From NCBI RefSeq assembly GCF_001559075.2, contig NZ_CP014015.2, forward strand, positions 3,472,001 through 3,536,000: a stretch of DNA of 64,000 nucleotides. Reading direction: 5' to 3'. The notes under the pieces are model-generated. The model made no database searches, was not told the origin of the DNA, and saw only the letters and a program-made list of their open reading frames with translations. The DNA comes from Citrobacter amalonaticus (GTDB taxonomy: Bacteria > Pseudomonadota > Gammaproteobacteria > Enterobacterales > Enterobacteriaceae). This document shows positions 52,430-62,351 of the stretch, piece by piece. Each line of letters starts with the position of its first letter. Positions within the stretch are counted from its first letter, which is position 1. A program made the translations under genes and the position numbers.

Positions 52430-53248
52430 TTACAACAGCTGGCTATAGATGAACTTCGCAATGCTGTCGGTGGTGTTATCGCCGATAACGACGTTGGCGC
52501 GCGCTTTGATTGCGTCGTCAGCATTGCCCATCGCCACGCCAGTGCCAGCCGCTTCCAGCATACTGATGTCGTTGTAGTTATCCCCAAAGGCAATCACGTT
52601 TTCCATCGACCCGCCCTGAGATTCAACCCACTCGGTCAGGCGTTTGCCTTTGCTGTTACCCTGACGGGCGATATCGACCTGATCGTGCCAGGACCACTCG
52701 CACTCAAGGCCCAACTGCTCTTCGACATGTTTGCCAAATTGCTGCAGTTTAGGGATGTCTTCGTCTGTCAGGGCGAATTTCCACACCGCGTTGACATTGT
52801 GCGCCGCCTGCGCCAGTGAAGGCACCTGGGTGAAGACCGGGCGCTGTTCCGGCGGCAGCGTCTGCGCCCAGTTTGATGTGCGAAGGACATGGCCGGTCGG
52901 ATGCTCATACAGCATGGCGTCATCCACGTACATCAGGCCGTGAATCTGATGCGCTTCCAGCAGCGTAATAAGCTGTAGCGCCTGGTTAACCGGCAAGGGA
53001 TCGGCTGCGAGAACGTTTTTTGCGTGATAATCATACAAATAGGTACCATTACAGCAAATTGCAGGTGTATCCAGCGCCAGTGCCTGATAAAAAGGATGAA
53101 TTGCGACGTGATGACGCCCGGTGACGATGATAAGTTGGTAGCCTGCCTCTCTGGCGCGCGACAGCGCTTCGACAGATGAGGGGAGCAGGGTTTTTTGCGG
53201 GGTCAGCAGGGTTCCATCTAAATCCAGGGCAATCACGCGAGCGGTCAT
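52430..53248 (-). CDS. ybhA: HAD-family phosphatase YbhA
   Basis: A 272-residue Cof-type HAD hydrolase with the nucleophile motif ALDLDGTLLTP near residue 7 and the magnesium motif AFGDNYNDISMLEAAG near 215-230. E. coli YbhA dephosphorylates pyridoxal phosphate and fructose 1,6-bisphosphate. The start MTARVIALD at 53248 matches the family; the earlier codons do not. Confidence 0.93.
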   Translation of the reverse strand: MTARVIALDLDGTLLTPQKTLLPSSVEALSRAREAGYQLIIVTGRHHVAIHPFYQALALDTPAICCNGTYLYDYHAKNVLAADPLPVNQALQLITLLEAHQIHGLMYVDDAMLYEHPTGHVLRTSNWAQTLPPEQRPVFTQVPSLAQAAHNVNAVWKFALTDEDIPKLQQFGKHVEEQLGLECEWSWHDQVDIARQGNSKGKRLTEWVESQGGSMENVIAFGDNYNDISMLEAAGTGVAMGNADDAIKARANVVIGDNTTDSIAKFIYSQLL

Positions 53249-53422
53249 ATCGTCATCCCGATTAACATTGAAATTTTGTCTGCCTGAATGGTACACCGGG
53301 ACGGGGAGCAGGCAAAATTTTGTGCGTATACCCTAGTATAGATTCAGCATTCACCGTTAAAAGCGACTACGTTAAGCTGTATTCCATTATTGCAGCCAGT
53401 TGCCTAAAGCAGAGGAGCATTC

Positions 53423-54418
53423 ATGAAGCAAACCGTTTATACCGCCAGCCCTGAAAGCCAACAGATCCATGTCTGGAGCCTGAATCATGATGGCGCGTTG
53501 ACGCTGGTACAGGTGGTTGATGTGCCCGGGCAGGTTCAGCCGATGGTGGTCAGCCCGGATAAACGTTATCTCTACGTGGGCGTGCGTCCTGAATTCCGTG
53601 TACTGGCTTACCGGATTGCGCCGGATGATGGGGCGCTGACGTTTGCCGCAGAATCCGCGCTACCGGGCAGCCCGACGCACATTTCTACCGATCATCACGG
53701 CCGTTTCGTTTTCGTTGGCTCCTATAACGCGGGTAACGTCAGCGTCACCCGTCTGGAAGACGGCCTGCCGGTCGGGGTTGTGGATGTGGTGGAAGGGATG
53801 GATGGCTGTCACTCCGCCAATATCTCCCCGGATAACCGTACTCTGTGGGTGCCTGCGCTGAAGCAGGATCGTATCTGCCTGTTTACCCTCAGCGATGACG
53901 GTAAGCTGGTGGCGCAAGAGCCAGCGGAAGTGACCACCGTTGAAGGGGCCGGTCCGCGCCATATGGCGTTCCACCCGAATCAGCAATATGCGTACTGCGT
54001 CAACGAGCTCAACAGCTCTGTGGACGTCTGGGAACTGAAAGATCCGCACGGTGATATCAAATGCGTGCAAACACTGGACATGATGCCGGCTGATTTCTCC
54101 GACACCCGCTGGGCAGCGGACATTCACATTACGCCGGATGGTCGTCACCTGTATGCCTGTGACCGTACCGCCAGCCTGATTACCGTGTTTAGCGTTTCAG
54201 AAGATGGCAGCGTGCTGACCAAAGAGGGCTTCCAGCCAACCGAAACGCAGCCGCGTGGTTTCAATGTTGACCATAGCGGGAAATACCTGATTGCTGCCGG
54301 GCAGAAGTCACACCATATCGCGGTGTACGAGATTGCCGGTGAGCAGGGGCTGTTAACGGAGAAGGGACGTTATGCGGTAGGCCAGGGCCCGATGTGGGTG
54401 GTGGTTAACGCGTATTAA
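53423..54418 (+). CDS. pgl: 6-phosphogluconolactonase
   Basis: A 331-residue seven-bladed propeller lactonase of the YbhE type, hydrolysing 6-phosphogluconolactone in the pentose phosphate pathway. Repeated blades with PDKRYLYVG, DHHGRFVFVGSYN and PDGRHLYACDR are visible. Length equals E. coli Pgl. AGAGGAG precedes the start. Confidence 0.96.
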   Translation: MKQTVYTASPESQQIHVWSLNHDGALTLVQVVDVPGQVQPMVVSPDKRYLYVGVRPEFRVLAYRIAPDDGALTFAAESALPGSPTHISTDHHGRFVFVGSYNAGNVSVTRLEDGLPVGVVDVVEGMDGCHSANISPDNRTLWVPALKQDRICLFTLSDDGKLVAQEPAEVTTVEGAGPRHMAFHPNQQYAYCVNELNSSVDVWELKDPHGDIKCVQTLDMMPADFSDTRWAADIHITPDGRHLYACDRTASLITVFSVSEDGSVLTKEGFQPTETQPRGFNVDHSGKYLIAAGQKSHHIAVYEIAGEQGLLTEKGRYAVGQGPMWVVVNAY

Positions 54419-54452
54419 CTGGAATAGTTTTTTAACCAACCGGTAAAAGAAC

Positions 54453-54482
54453 AACCGGCATCGCAGGATGCCGGTTTTTTTA
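54453..54482 (+). terminator. Terminator between pgl and ybhC
   Basis: AACCGGCATC / GATGCCGGTT stem with GCAG loop followed by T-run; it lies directly before the convergent ybhC stop and may serve pgl. Confidence 0.9.
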
Positions 54483-54485
54483 TGC

Positions 54486-55769
54486 TTACTGCTTCGGCGC
54501 AGTCACCACTTTGCTGCCCACACCGCGGTTATTGTATTCCCACATGCGGTTAAAGTTGGTGTCGTTCAGGTTACGCTGGGTTTCGCCTTTATCATCCTTC
54601 GCGCCGGTATTGCCCGCGAAAGGACGTTTAGAGATCACTGCGTCAGCCCACGGCTGTGCCATGTTAAAGCCTTCGTTAATCACGCTATCGCGGATCACGA
54701 CCTGACCGTTGGTGTTGCCATCGACATCCAGCGCGCGGCCCAACTGCGCCACGCCGTCACCGGCGGCGGTAAAGCGGCTGTTGGTGGCGAGGAAACCGTA
54801 ATAAATGTTCGACAGCGTTGCCGGGGCGAAGACGTACGCTTCCTGCTGAGTACGCGAGTTCACTACGCGGAAGTCGGTGTTATCGAACACCACTGCGCCG
54901 CGACCGGAAACGATATCCACATCGCCTTCGATATAGCTGTTGGTCACCAGCGTACGCGGCTGGCGATCATTTTCCAGACGGTTCTGCACGCCGCTGTTGG
55001 TTACAAAGAAGGTGTTCTGGCGGCCCAGAATGTTCACATTATTGATCTGAACTTTGTCACCGTCGGTGCGCAGCGCAACGGCCGGATGGTTGCCCGCATC
55101 CACGCTATCGCCGAGATTGTTTTCAACGGTCAGATTCTGCAACTGCAGGCCATTATTCTGTGACCACAATACCGCTGAACACATCACGCCGATATTCGCG
55201 CCGCGTTTGCTCTGGCAGTTGTCAAACATGTACCAGGCCGGTTTGCCAGGCATATATTTCCCGCCCGGATTCACCGTATGACGCCAGTCAGCGGTGCTCA
55301 TTTCACCGTCAATTGCCGCGCCAATCTTCACGTCCAGCGGTTTCTCACCCGTTCCGTACAGCGTCAGGCTACCTGGCGCCGCAGGGATATAGACGGTTCC
55401 CTGATACTCACCCGGCATAATCGCAATGTACTGACGTTTGTTGGTGCGCGTGGTGATCGCCGCATCCACCGCCGCCTGGATGGTGGTGTGGGTAACGCCC
55501 TGCGTACCGGCCGGTCCGACCACAAAGTCAGGCTGCGCAGGCAGAGAAATTGAAGATGGCGTCCACGGTGCGGTGTTCGGCGTCAGGGAAGAAAAATAGT
55601 TTTTAGCGACAAAATTCTGCGCTTCATTCGCCGATAAAATCGGGCGCGAGGAGGTTCCTGGCGCGGTTTGATCGGAAGGAATTTGATCCGGCGGGGTAGA
55701 GCTACAGGCGGTCAGCGTCACGCCAAAAGCCAGTGCCAGCGCCAGACGGGAAACTGATGATGTGTTCAC
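54486..55769 (-). CDS. ybhC: Lipoprotein YbhC (pectinesterase-fold)
   Basis: A 427-residue outer-membrane lipoprotein of the pectin methylesterase fold. The lipobox LTAC places the lipidated cysteine at C22, followed by a Pro/Ser-rich linker and the right-handed beta-helix. E. coli YbhC is an acyl-CoA thioester hydrolase-like lipoprotein with unclear role. It matches that protein in length and order; divergent from the hut operon. Confidence 0.93.
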   Translation of the reverse strand: MNTSSVSRLALALAFGVTLTACSSTPPDQIPSDQTAPGTSSRPILSANEAQNFVAKNYFSSLTPNTAPWTPSSISLPAQPDFVVGPAGTQGVTHTTIQAAVDAAITTRTNKRQYIAIMPGEYQGTVYIPAAPGSLTLYGTGEKPLDVKIGAAIDGEMSTADWRHTVNPGGKYMPGKPAWYMFDNCQSKRGANIGVMCSAVLWSQNNGLQLQNLTVENNLGDSVDAGNHPAVALRTDGDKVQINNVNILGRQNTFFVTNSGVQNRLENDRQPRTLVTNSYIEGDVDIVSGRGAVVFDNTDFRVVNSRTQQEAYVFAPATLSNIYYGFLATNSRFTAAGDGVAQLGRALDVDGNTNGQVVIRDSVINEGFNMAQPWADAVISKRPFAGNTGAKDDKGETQRNLNDTNFNRMWEYNNRGVGSKVVTAPKQ

Positions 55770-55992
55770 GAGTTGCTCCGGGCTATAAAAGTATCCATTG
55801 AAGCCTGCTTTTTTATACTAAGTTGAGCAAAACAGGAAGGTGAAAAGCTAAAAAGTTGTTTTTTAAACCACTCCTCGTGGATTCGGGTACCGTCAAAGTC
55901 ACAATTAAGTAACATTTTTGCCCGGGATGATTGACTTCCCGCGTGCGATCTCAAATAAATGTCTATACAACCTAAGACAAGTTGGAGAGGGC
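55770..55992. promoter_or_regulatory. Divergent ybhC-hutI control region
   Basis: About 220 bp without a gene. It contains the HutC-like site at 55960-55970 and a GGAGAGG ribosome site ahead of hutI. No other element is clear. Confidence 0.6.
55960..55970. promoter_or_regulatory. HutC-type site before hutI
   Basis: TGTCTATACAA, the exact reverse complement of the core TTGTATAGACA found before hutU, 23 bp before the hutI start. Confidence 0.75.
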
Positions 55993-57216
55993 ATGCAACA
56001 CCTGTTACCTGATGATACGCTCTGGCGAAACCTCCGTCTGGCGACGCTCGATCCGGCGCAGACGGCGCCGTATGGCCTGCTGGACCATCATGCGTTGATT
56101 ATCCGTGAGGGGCGCGTGCTGGCGATTGTACCGGAGGCGTCTCTCCCGACTGCGCACGCCAATACGCATGACCTTCAAGGACGTCTGGTGACGCCAGGGT
56201 TGATTGACTGTCACACCCACCTGGTGTTCGGCGGCAACCGTGCCAGCGAGTGGGAGCAACGGTTGAATGGCGTCTCTTATCAGCAGATTAGCGCGCAGGG
56301 CGGCGGTATTAATGCCACCGTGACGGCGACGCGTGCCGCGACGGAGGAGGCGCTCTTTGCCTCTGCACAGGCGCGGATCGCGCGTCTGATGCGCGAGGGC
56401 GTGACCCTGCTGGAAGTGAAATCCGGCTATGGCCTGAATGCGACAGCCGAAGAAAAGATGCTGCGCGTCGCGGCCCGCCTGGCCGAAGAAAATCTTATCG
56501 AAATCAGCCCCACGCTGCTGGCGGCGCATGCCGTGCCGGTTGAGTATCGGGACAATCCTGACGGCTATATCACCCACGTCTGCGAAACGATACTGCCGCA
56601 GCTATGGGAAAAGGGGCTGTTTGAAGCGGTCGATCTGTTCTGTGAGAGCGTGGGGTTTACCCTGGCACAAAGCGAGCGGGTATTGCGCGCGGCGCAGGCG
56701 GCGGGCATTCCGGTCAAAGGGCATGTCGAGCAGTTGTCTCTGCTTGGCGGAGCGCAATTGGTCAGCCGCTATCATGGGCTTTCTGCGGATCACATTGAGT
56801 ATCTTGATGAAGCGGGCGTGGTCGCGATGCGTCACAGCGGCACCGTTGGCGTACTGCTACCGGGGGCGTTCTATTTCCTCAAAGAGACGCAGCGCCCGCC
56901 CGTTGAGTTGCTGCGCCGTTATCAGGTGCCAATGGCGGTAGCGACCGATTTCAACCCCGGCACCAGCCCCTTTATCAGCCTGCATTTGGCGATGAACATG
57001 GCCTGCGTGCAGTTCGGACTGACGCCGGAGGAGGCATGGGCGGGCGTCACCCGTCATGCCGCTCAGGCGCTGGGCCGCCAGGCGACGCACGGACAGTTGA
57101 AGGCGGGTTACGTTGCCGATTTTAACGTCTGGGATGCGCAAAACCCGGTGGAGATCCTCTATGAACCTGGGCGCAACCCGCTATATCAACGCATATTTCG
57201 AGGACAAATCACATGA
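55993..57216 (+). CDS. hutI: Imidazolonepropionase
   Basis: A 407-residue amidohydrolase opening 4-imidazolone-5-propionate to N-formimino-L-glutamate, the third step of histidine breakdown. Metal motif LIDCHTHLVFGGNR (about 65-78) and VKGHVEQLSLLGGA, ATDFNPGTSPF are present. GGAGAGG precedes ATG 55993; upstream in-frame codons cross the operator. It overlaps hutG by four bases. Confidence 0.97.
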   Translation: MQHLLPDDTLWRNLRLATLDPAQTAPYGLLDHHALIIREGRVLAIVPEASLPTAHANTHDLQGRLVTPGLIDCHTHLVFGGNRASEWEQRLNGVSYQQISAQGGGINATVTATRAATEEALFASAQARIARLMREGVTLLEVKSGYGLNATAEEKMLRVAARLAEENLIEISPTLLAAHAVPVEYRDNPDGYITHVCETILPQLWEKGLFEAVDLFCESVGFTLAQSERVLRAAQAAGIPVKGHVEQLSLLGGAQLVSRYHGLSADHIEYLDEAGVVAMRHSGTVGVLLPGAFYFLKETQRPPVELLRRYQVPMAVATDFNPGTSPFISLHLAMNMACVQFGLTPEEAWAGVTRHAAQALGRQATHGQLKAGYVADFNVWDAQNPVEILYEPGRNPLYQRIFRGQIT

Positions 57217-58154
57217 CGCAATGGGAAGCGGCTGCCCCTGACCTGTGGCGGGGGCGAGATGACAGCGGCGAAGCCGCAAACGCGCTGCGTCTGTTTCAGA
57301 CGATCACACGCAGCCTGACATTTTCGCCAGAGCGATACCGTGACAGGATCGCGCTGATCGGCTTTGCCTGCGATGAGGGGGTCAAGCGTAATCATGGGCG
57401 TCCTGGCGCCGCCGGCGCGCCGGACGCGTTGCGTTCAGCGCTGGCTAACCTGGCGAGTCACGCGGGACATGAGCGACTGGTGGATATGGGGAACCTGCTG
57501 GCTCCTACGACGGATCTGGAAGGGGCGCAGCAGGCGTTACGTGATGCGGTCTGTCAATGTCAGCACGCGGGGATGCGCACCTTCGTCCTTGGCGGCGGGC
57601 ACGAAACGGCGTTTGGTCATGGGGCGGGTATTTTCGATGCATTCCCTGGCGAGCGGGTAGGGATCATTAATCTCGACGCGCATCTGGATCTGCGCAACGC
57701 CGGGCGGGCAACCTCTGGCACGCCGTTTCGTCAACTGGCGCAGCTTTGCGACCAGCAGCAGCGTGAGTTCCGCTATGCGTGTATCGGCGTCAGCCGGGCG
57801 GCAAATACCCAGGCGTTGTGGGATGAGGCGCACAAGCGCAACGTGCTGGTGGTGGAAGATTTACAGTGTAATGAAGCCCATGCTCAACTGGCGGCGTTTA
57901 TCCGTGAGGTGGATAAACTCTATCTGACCGTCGATCTCGACGTCCTGCCGGCTGGAGAGATGCCTGCCGTATCGGCGTCTGCGGCGCTGGGCGTGCCGTT
58001 GGCGACCCTGCTGAAATTGATTGAACCTGTTTGCCGCAGCGGTAAGCTCCAGGCGGTGGATTTGGTTGAATTTAATCCGCGCTTTGATAATGATGGCAAG
58101 TCGGCACGCGTGGCGGCGCGGCTTGGCTGGCAAATCGCCCACTGGTGGCAGTAA
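57213..58154 (+). CDS. hutG: Formimidoylglutamase
   Basis: A 313-residue arginase-family enzyme releasing glutamate and formamide from formiminoglutamate. The Mn-binding signatures GGGHETAFGH, INLDAHLDLR and TVDLDVLPAG are all present. Start overlaps hutI stop (ATGA). Confidence 0.96.
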   Translation: MTQWEAAAPDLWRGRDDSGEAANALRLFQTITRSLTFSPERYRDRIALIGFACDEGVKRNHGRPGAAGAPDALRSALANLASHAGHERLVDMGNLLAPTTDLEGAQQALRDAVCQCQHAGMRTFVLGGGHETAFGHGAGIFDAFPGERVGIINLDAHLDLRNAGRATSGTPFRQLAQLCDQQQREFRYACIGVSRAANTQALWDEAHKRNVLVVEDLQCNEAHAQLAAFIREVDKLYLTVDLDVLPAGEMPAVSASAALGVPLATLLKLIEPVCRSGKLQAVDLVEFNPRFDNDGKSARVAARLGWQIAHWWQ

Positions 58155-58179
58155 TTGATTGATAAGGTAAAACATTCCC

Positions 58180-58905
58180 ATGACACTCTCTCGCCCTCGT
58201 TCTGCTCCCGCGCCGTTCTATGAGACGGTTAAACGCGAGATTAGCGAAAAGATCGCCAGCGGCGTCTGGCAGCCGCACGATCGTATTCCGTCGGAGGCGG
58301 AGCTGGTGGCAAAGTACGGCTTCAGCCGGATGACCATCAACCGGGCGCTGCGTGAACTGACCGACGAAGGGATGCTGGTGCGCCTGCAGGGCGTGGGAAC
58401 CTTTGTCGCGGAGCCGAAAGGCCAGTCCGCGCTGTTTGAAATTCGCAGTATTGCCGATGAAATCGCCGCACGGGCGCATCGGCATCATTGCGAGGTGCTG
58501 ATTCTGGAAAAGAAACCGGCCAATGCGCGGCAGGCAGCGGCGCTGAAGGTGACGGAAGGCACGGCGATTTATCATTCTGTGATGGTACATTTTGAAAACG
58601 ACCAGCCGGTACAGATTGAAGATCGCTGTGTGAATGCCGACATTGTACCGGAGTATCTGGCGCAGGATTACAGCCAGACCACGCCGCATGCATATCTGTC
58701 GTTGATTGCCCCGCTGACGGAAGGGGAGCACATTGTTGAAGCGGTGCGCGCCACGACAGAAGAGTGCGCTTTACTCGACATCGGCGAGACCGATCCTTGT
58801 TTACTCATTCGTCGTACCACCTGGTCCGCCACGCAGATCGTTTCTCACGCGCGGTTGCTCTTCCCGGGGTCTCGTTACCGCTTGCAGGGCCATTTCTCCT
58901 CCTGA
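58180..58905 (+). CDS. hutC: Histidine utilisation repressor HutC
   Basis: A 241-residue GntR-family regulator: winged helix (about 12-75, FSRMTINRALRELTDEGM) and a UbiC-like effector domain (about 95-240) that senses urocanate. It lies 25 bp after hutG and so should repress its own transcription as part of hutIGC. Confidence 0.95.
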   Translation: MTLSRPRSAPAPFYETVKREISEKIASGVWQPHDRIPSEAELVAKYGFSRMTINRALRELTDEGMLVRLQGVGTFVAEPKGQSALFEIRSIADEIAARAHRHHCEVLILEKKPANARQAAALKVTEGTAIYHSVMVHFENDQPVQIEDRCVNADIVPEYLAQDYSQTTPHAYLSLIAPLTEGEHIVEAVRATTEECALLDIGETDPCLLIRRTTWSATQIVSHARLLFPGSRYRLQGHFSS

Positions 58906-59075
58906 ATCGCGCGGACTGAAAAGCGTGATTGCTGACGCAATATAACAAAAATGTATCTTATTTGTTAAATGGCGTCTTGTTATGTCTTGTATAGACAAGT
59001 ATATATTTACCTCACACCCGATCATTCCATTTGCCGGATAAACCTTTTCCGGCATGCCCGTGAGGAGTCGTTGTT
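58906..59075 (+). promoter_or_regulatory. hutUH control region
   Basis: 170 bp between hutC and hutU, AT-rich in its middle, containing the HutC-type palindrome at 58986-58999 and a GAGGAG ribosome site before hutU. Confidence 0.65.
58986..58999. promoter_or_regulatory. HutC-type operator before hutU
   Basis: CTTGT-ATAG-ACAAG palindrome; its core TTGTATAGACA recurs inverted before hutI. About 75 bp before hutU. Confidence 0.8.
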
Positions 59076-60761
59076 ATGTCTCATAGCAAGTATCGTCAGC
59101 AAGATATCCGCGCCCCGCGAGGGACAACGCTGACGGCCAAATCCTGGCTGACCGAAGCGCCACTGCGCATGTTAATGAACAACCTGGACCCCGATGTCGC
59201 TGAGAACCCACATGAGCTGGTGGTGTACGGCGGTATAGGCCGCGCGGCCCGTAACTGGGAATGCTATGACGCGATTGTCAACGCCCTGACTCAACTGGAA
59301 GAGGACGAAACGCTGCTGGTTCAGTCCGGTAAACCGGTTGGCGTGTTCAGAACCCACCAGAACGCCCCGCGCGTGCTGATCGCCAACTCCAACCTCGTGC
59401 CTCACTGGGCGACCTGGGAGCATTTCAACGAACTGGATGCGAAAGGGCTGGCGATGTACGGTCAGATGACGGCCGGAAGCTGGATCTATATCGGCAGTCA
59501 GGGAATTGTGCAGGGCACCTATGAAACGTTCGTTGAAGCGGGACGGCAGCACTACGACGGCAACCTGCGCGGGCGTTGGGTGTTAACCGCCGGGCTCGGC
59601 GGCATGGGAGGCGCGCAGCCACTGGCGGCGACGCTGGCAGGCGCCTGTTCCCTGAATATTGAATGTCAGCAGAGCCGTATCGATTTCCGCCTGCGCACCC
59701 GTTATGTCGATGAACAGGCGACGTCTCTTGATGACGCGCTGGTGCGTATCGAAAAATATACCCGCGAAGGTCAAGCCGTATCGATTGCCCTGTGCGCCAA
59801 TGCGGCGGATGTGGTGCCCGAACTGGTGAAGCGCGGTGTGCGTCCGGACATGGTCACCGACCAGACCAGCGCCCACGATCCCCTGCACGGGTATCTACCT
59901 TCCGGCTGGGACTGGGAAACCTACCAGCAAAAAGCGCTTTCCGATCCGCAGGGAACGGTAGAGGCCGCGAAGCACTCGATGGCAAAGCACGTCGAGGCCA
60001 TGCTGGCGTTCAACGACATGGGCGTACCAACGTTCGATTATGGCAACAATATTCGTCAGATGGCGAAAGAGATGGGCGTGGATAATGCCTTCGCCTTTCC
60101 TGGTTTCGTACCGGCCTATATTCGCCCGCTGTTCTGCCGCGGCATCGGGCCGTTTCGCTGGGTGGCCCTTTCCGGCGATCCGCAGGATATTTATAAAACC
60201 GACGCCAAAGTGAAAGCGATCGTGGCGGATGACGAACATCTCCACCGCTGGCTGGACATGGCGCGGGAGCGCATTAATTTTCAGGGGCTGCCAGCGCGTA
60301 TCTGCTGGGTGGGTCTCGAATGGCGGCAAAAACTCGGCCTGGCGTTCAACGAAATGGTGCGCAAGGGGGAAGTGTCGGCGCCAATTGTGATCGGTCGCGA
60401 CCACCTGGACTCCGGCTCTGTCGCCAGCCCCAACCGCGAAACCGAAGCGATGCGCGACGGTTCTGACGCGGTATCCGACTGGCCGCTGCTCAATGCGCTG
60501 CTCAACACGGCCAGCGGGGCGACCTGGGTATCGCTGCATCACGGCGGCGGTGTGGGAATGGGCTTCTCACAGCACGCCGGGATGGTCATTGTCTGTGACG
60601 GTAGCGATGAAGCCGCCGAGCGAATTACCCGCGTACTGCATAACGATCCGGCGACCGGCGTAATGCGTCATGCGGATGCGGGCTACGACATTGCCGTGGC
60701 GTGCGCCGTGGAACAGGGGCTGAATCTACCGATGGTTGCGGCAACGCAGGGGAAACGCTGA
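59076..60761 (+). CDS. hutU: Urocanate hydratase
   Basis: A 561-residue NAD-dependent enzyme turning urocanate into imidazolonepropionate. It shows the family stretches NSNLVPHWATWEHF, TAGLGGMGGAQPLAATLAG (NAD site) and the C-terminal GGVGMGFSQHAGMV. GAGGAG precedes ATG 59076. hutH follows after one base. Confidence 0.97.
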   Translation: MSHSKYRQQDIRAPRGTTLTAKSWLTEAPLRMLMNNLDPDVAENPHELVVYGGIGRAARNWECYDAIVNALTQLEEDETLLVQSGKPVGVFRTHQNAPRVLIANSNLVPHWATWEHFNELDAKGLAMYGQMTAGSWIYIGSQGIVQGTYETFVEAGRQHYDGNLRGRWVLTAGLGGMGGAQPLAATLAGACSLNIECQQSRIDFRLRTRYVDEQATSLDDALVRIEKYTREGQAVSIALCANAADVVPELVKRGVRPDMVTDQTSAHDPLHGYLPSGWDWETYQQKALSDPQGTVEAAKHSMAKHVEAMLAFNDMGVPTFDYGNNIRQMAKEMGVDNAFAFPGFVPAYIRPLFCRGIGPFRWVALSGDPQDIYKTDAKVKAIVADDEHLHRWLDMARERINFQGLPARICWVGLEWRQKLGLAFNEMVRKGEVSAPIVIGRDHLDSGSVASPNRETEAMRDGSDAVSDWPLLNALLNTASGATWVSLHHGGGVGMGFSQHAGMVIVCDGSDEAAERITRVLHNDPATGVMRHADAGYDIAVACAVEQGLNLPMVAATQGKR

Positions 60762-60762
60762 T

Positions 60763-62283
60763 ATGAATACCATGACCTTAACGCCGGGCCATCTGAGCTT
60801 TTCACAGCTGCGTGCGATCTGGCAGCAGCCGGTTAAACTGCGCCTCGACGCCAGCGCGATTGATGGCATTAACGCCAGTGTGGCCTGCGTCAACACGATT
60901 GTCGCTGAGGGGCGCACGGCCTACGGCATTAACACCGGCTTTGGTCTGCTGGCGCAGACGCGCATCGCCGATGAGGATCTGCAAAACCTGCAACGTTCGC
61001 TGGTGCTGTCGCATGCGGCAGGCGTGGGTGATGCCTTAGATGATGCGCTGGTGCGCCTGATCATGGTGCTGAAGATAAACAGCCTTGCGCGCGGCTTCTC
61101 CGGTATTCGTCTTAGCGTGATAGAGGCGCTGATTGCGCTGGTTAACGCCGAAGTCTGGCCGCACATTCCGGCGAAAGGATCGGTAGGCGCCTCAGGTGAT
61201 TTAGCGCCGCTGGCCCACATGTCGCTCACGCTGCTGGGTGAAGGAAAGGCGCGTTGGCAGGGGGAATGGTTACCGGCGACGGAAGCGTTAAAAAAAGCCG
61301 GGCTGGAACCAATTACGCTGGCGGCGAAAGAAGGGCTGGCGCTGCTTAACGGCACACAGGCGTCGACGGCGTTTGCGTTGCGCGGACTGTTTGAAGCACA
61401 AGAGCTGTTTGCGTCGGCTGTCATGTGCGGATCGTTAACCACCGAAGCGGTGTTAGGGTCCCGCCGTCCATTTGATGCGCGTATTCACGCCGCGCGCGGG
61501 CAGCGTGGGCAGATCGACGCGGCGGCGCTGTATCGCCATGTATTGACGGAGACCAGCGCGCTGTCGGCGTCGCACCACAATTGTGAAAAGGTGCAGGACC
61601 CGTATTCTCTGCGCTGTCAGCCGCAGGTGATGGGCGCGTGTCTGACGCAGATGCGCCAGGTGATGGACGTACTGCTGGCGGAAGCCAATGCGGTCTCTGA
61701 TAATCCGCTGGTTTTTGCTGAGCAGGGGGACGTCATCTCAGGCGGTAATTTCCACGCTGAACCGGTGGCGATGGCGGCAGATAATCTGGCGCTGGCGATT
61801 GCCGAAATTGGCGCGTTGTCCGAACGTCGAATTGCGCTGATGATGGATAAGCATATGTCGCAGTTGCCGCCTTTTCTGGTCAAAAACGGTGGCGTGAACT
61901 CTGGCTTTATGATTGCCCAGGTGACGGCGGCGGCGCTCGCCAGCGAGAACAAAGCGCTGGCGCATCCGCACAGCGTGGACAGCCTGCCAACGTCGGCGAA
62001 TCAGGAAGATCATGTCTCGATGGCACCCGCGGCAGGGCGCAGGTTATGGGAAATGGCGGCGAATACTCGCGGCGTGCTGGCCGTCGAATGGCTGGCTGCG
62101 TGTCAGGGGATCGATTTGCGCGAGGGATTAACGTCAAGTCCGCTGTTGGAGCAGGCGCGAACGGTATTGCGTGAGCAGGTCGCGCATTATACCCAGGACC
62201 GTTTCTTCGCCCCGGATATTGAGTGTGCGACAGAATTGCTGGCGCAGGGGGCCTTGCTGCAGCTCGTGCCGGAATTTCTCTGA
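60763..62283 (+). CDS. hutH: Histidine ammonia-lyase
   Basis: A 506-residue enzyme deaminating histidine to urocanate. The Ala-Ser-Gly triplet that cyclises into the MIO cofactor lies near residue 143 in GSVGASGDLAPLAHMSL. Start ATG 60763 follows AGGGGAAA and gives the usual length; it lies one base after the hutU stop. Confidence 0.97.
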   Translation: MNTMTLTPGHLSFSQLRAIWQQPVKLRLDASAIDGINASVACVNTIVAEGRTAYGINTGFGLLAQTRIADEDLQNLQRSLVLSHAAGVGDALDDALVRLIMVLKINSLARGFSGIRLSVIEALIALVNAEVWPHIPAKGSVGASGDLAPLAHMSLTLLGEGKARWQGEWLPATEALKKAGLEPITLAAKEGLALLNGTQASTAFALRGLFEAQELFASAVMCGSLTTEAVLGSRRPFDARIHAARGQRGQIDAAALYRHVLTETSALSASHHNCEKVQDPYSLRCQPQVMGACLTQMRQVMDVLLAEANAVSDNPLVFAEQGDVISGGNFHAEPVAMAADNLALAIAEIGALSERRIALMMDKHMSQLPPFLVKNGGVNSGFMIAQVTAAALASENKALAHPHSVDSLPTSANQEDHVSMAPAAGRRLWEMAANTRGVLAVEWLAACQGIDLREGLTSSPLLEQARTVLREQVAHYTQDRFFAPDIECATELLAQGALLQLVPEFL

Positions 62284-62288
62284 ACAGC

Positions 62289-62351
62289 GCCGGATGGCGC
62301 TAACGCTTATCCGGCCTACGAATCCCTCCCGTAGGCCGGATAAGACGCTTA
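62289..62351. repeat. BIME: REP pair between hutH and ybhB
   Basis: GCCGGATGGCGC...TTATCCGGCCTAC (62289-62319) and an inverted, shorter unit GTAGGCCGGATAAGACGC (62331-62348); the second reaches the ybhB stop. Confidence 0.8.
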
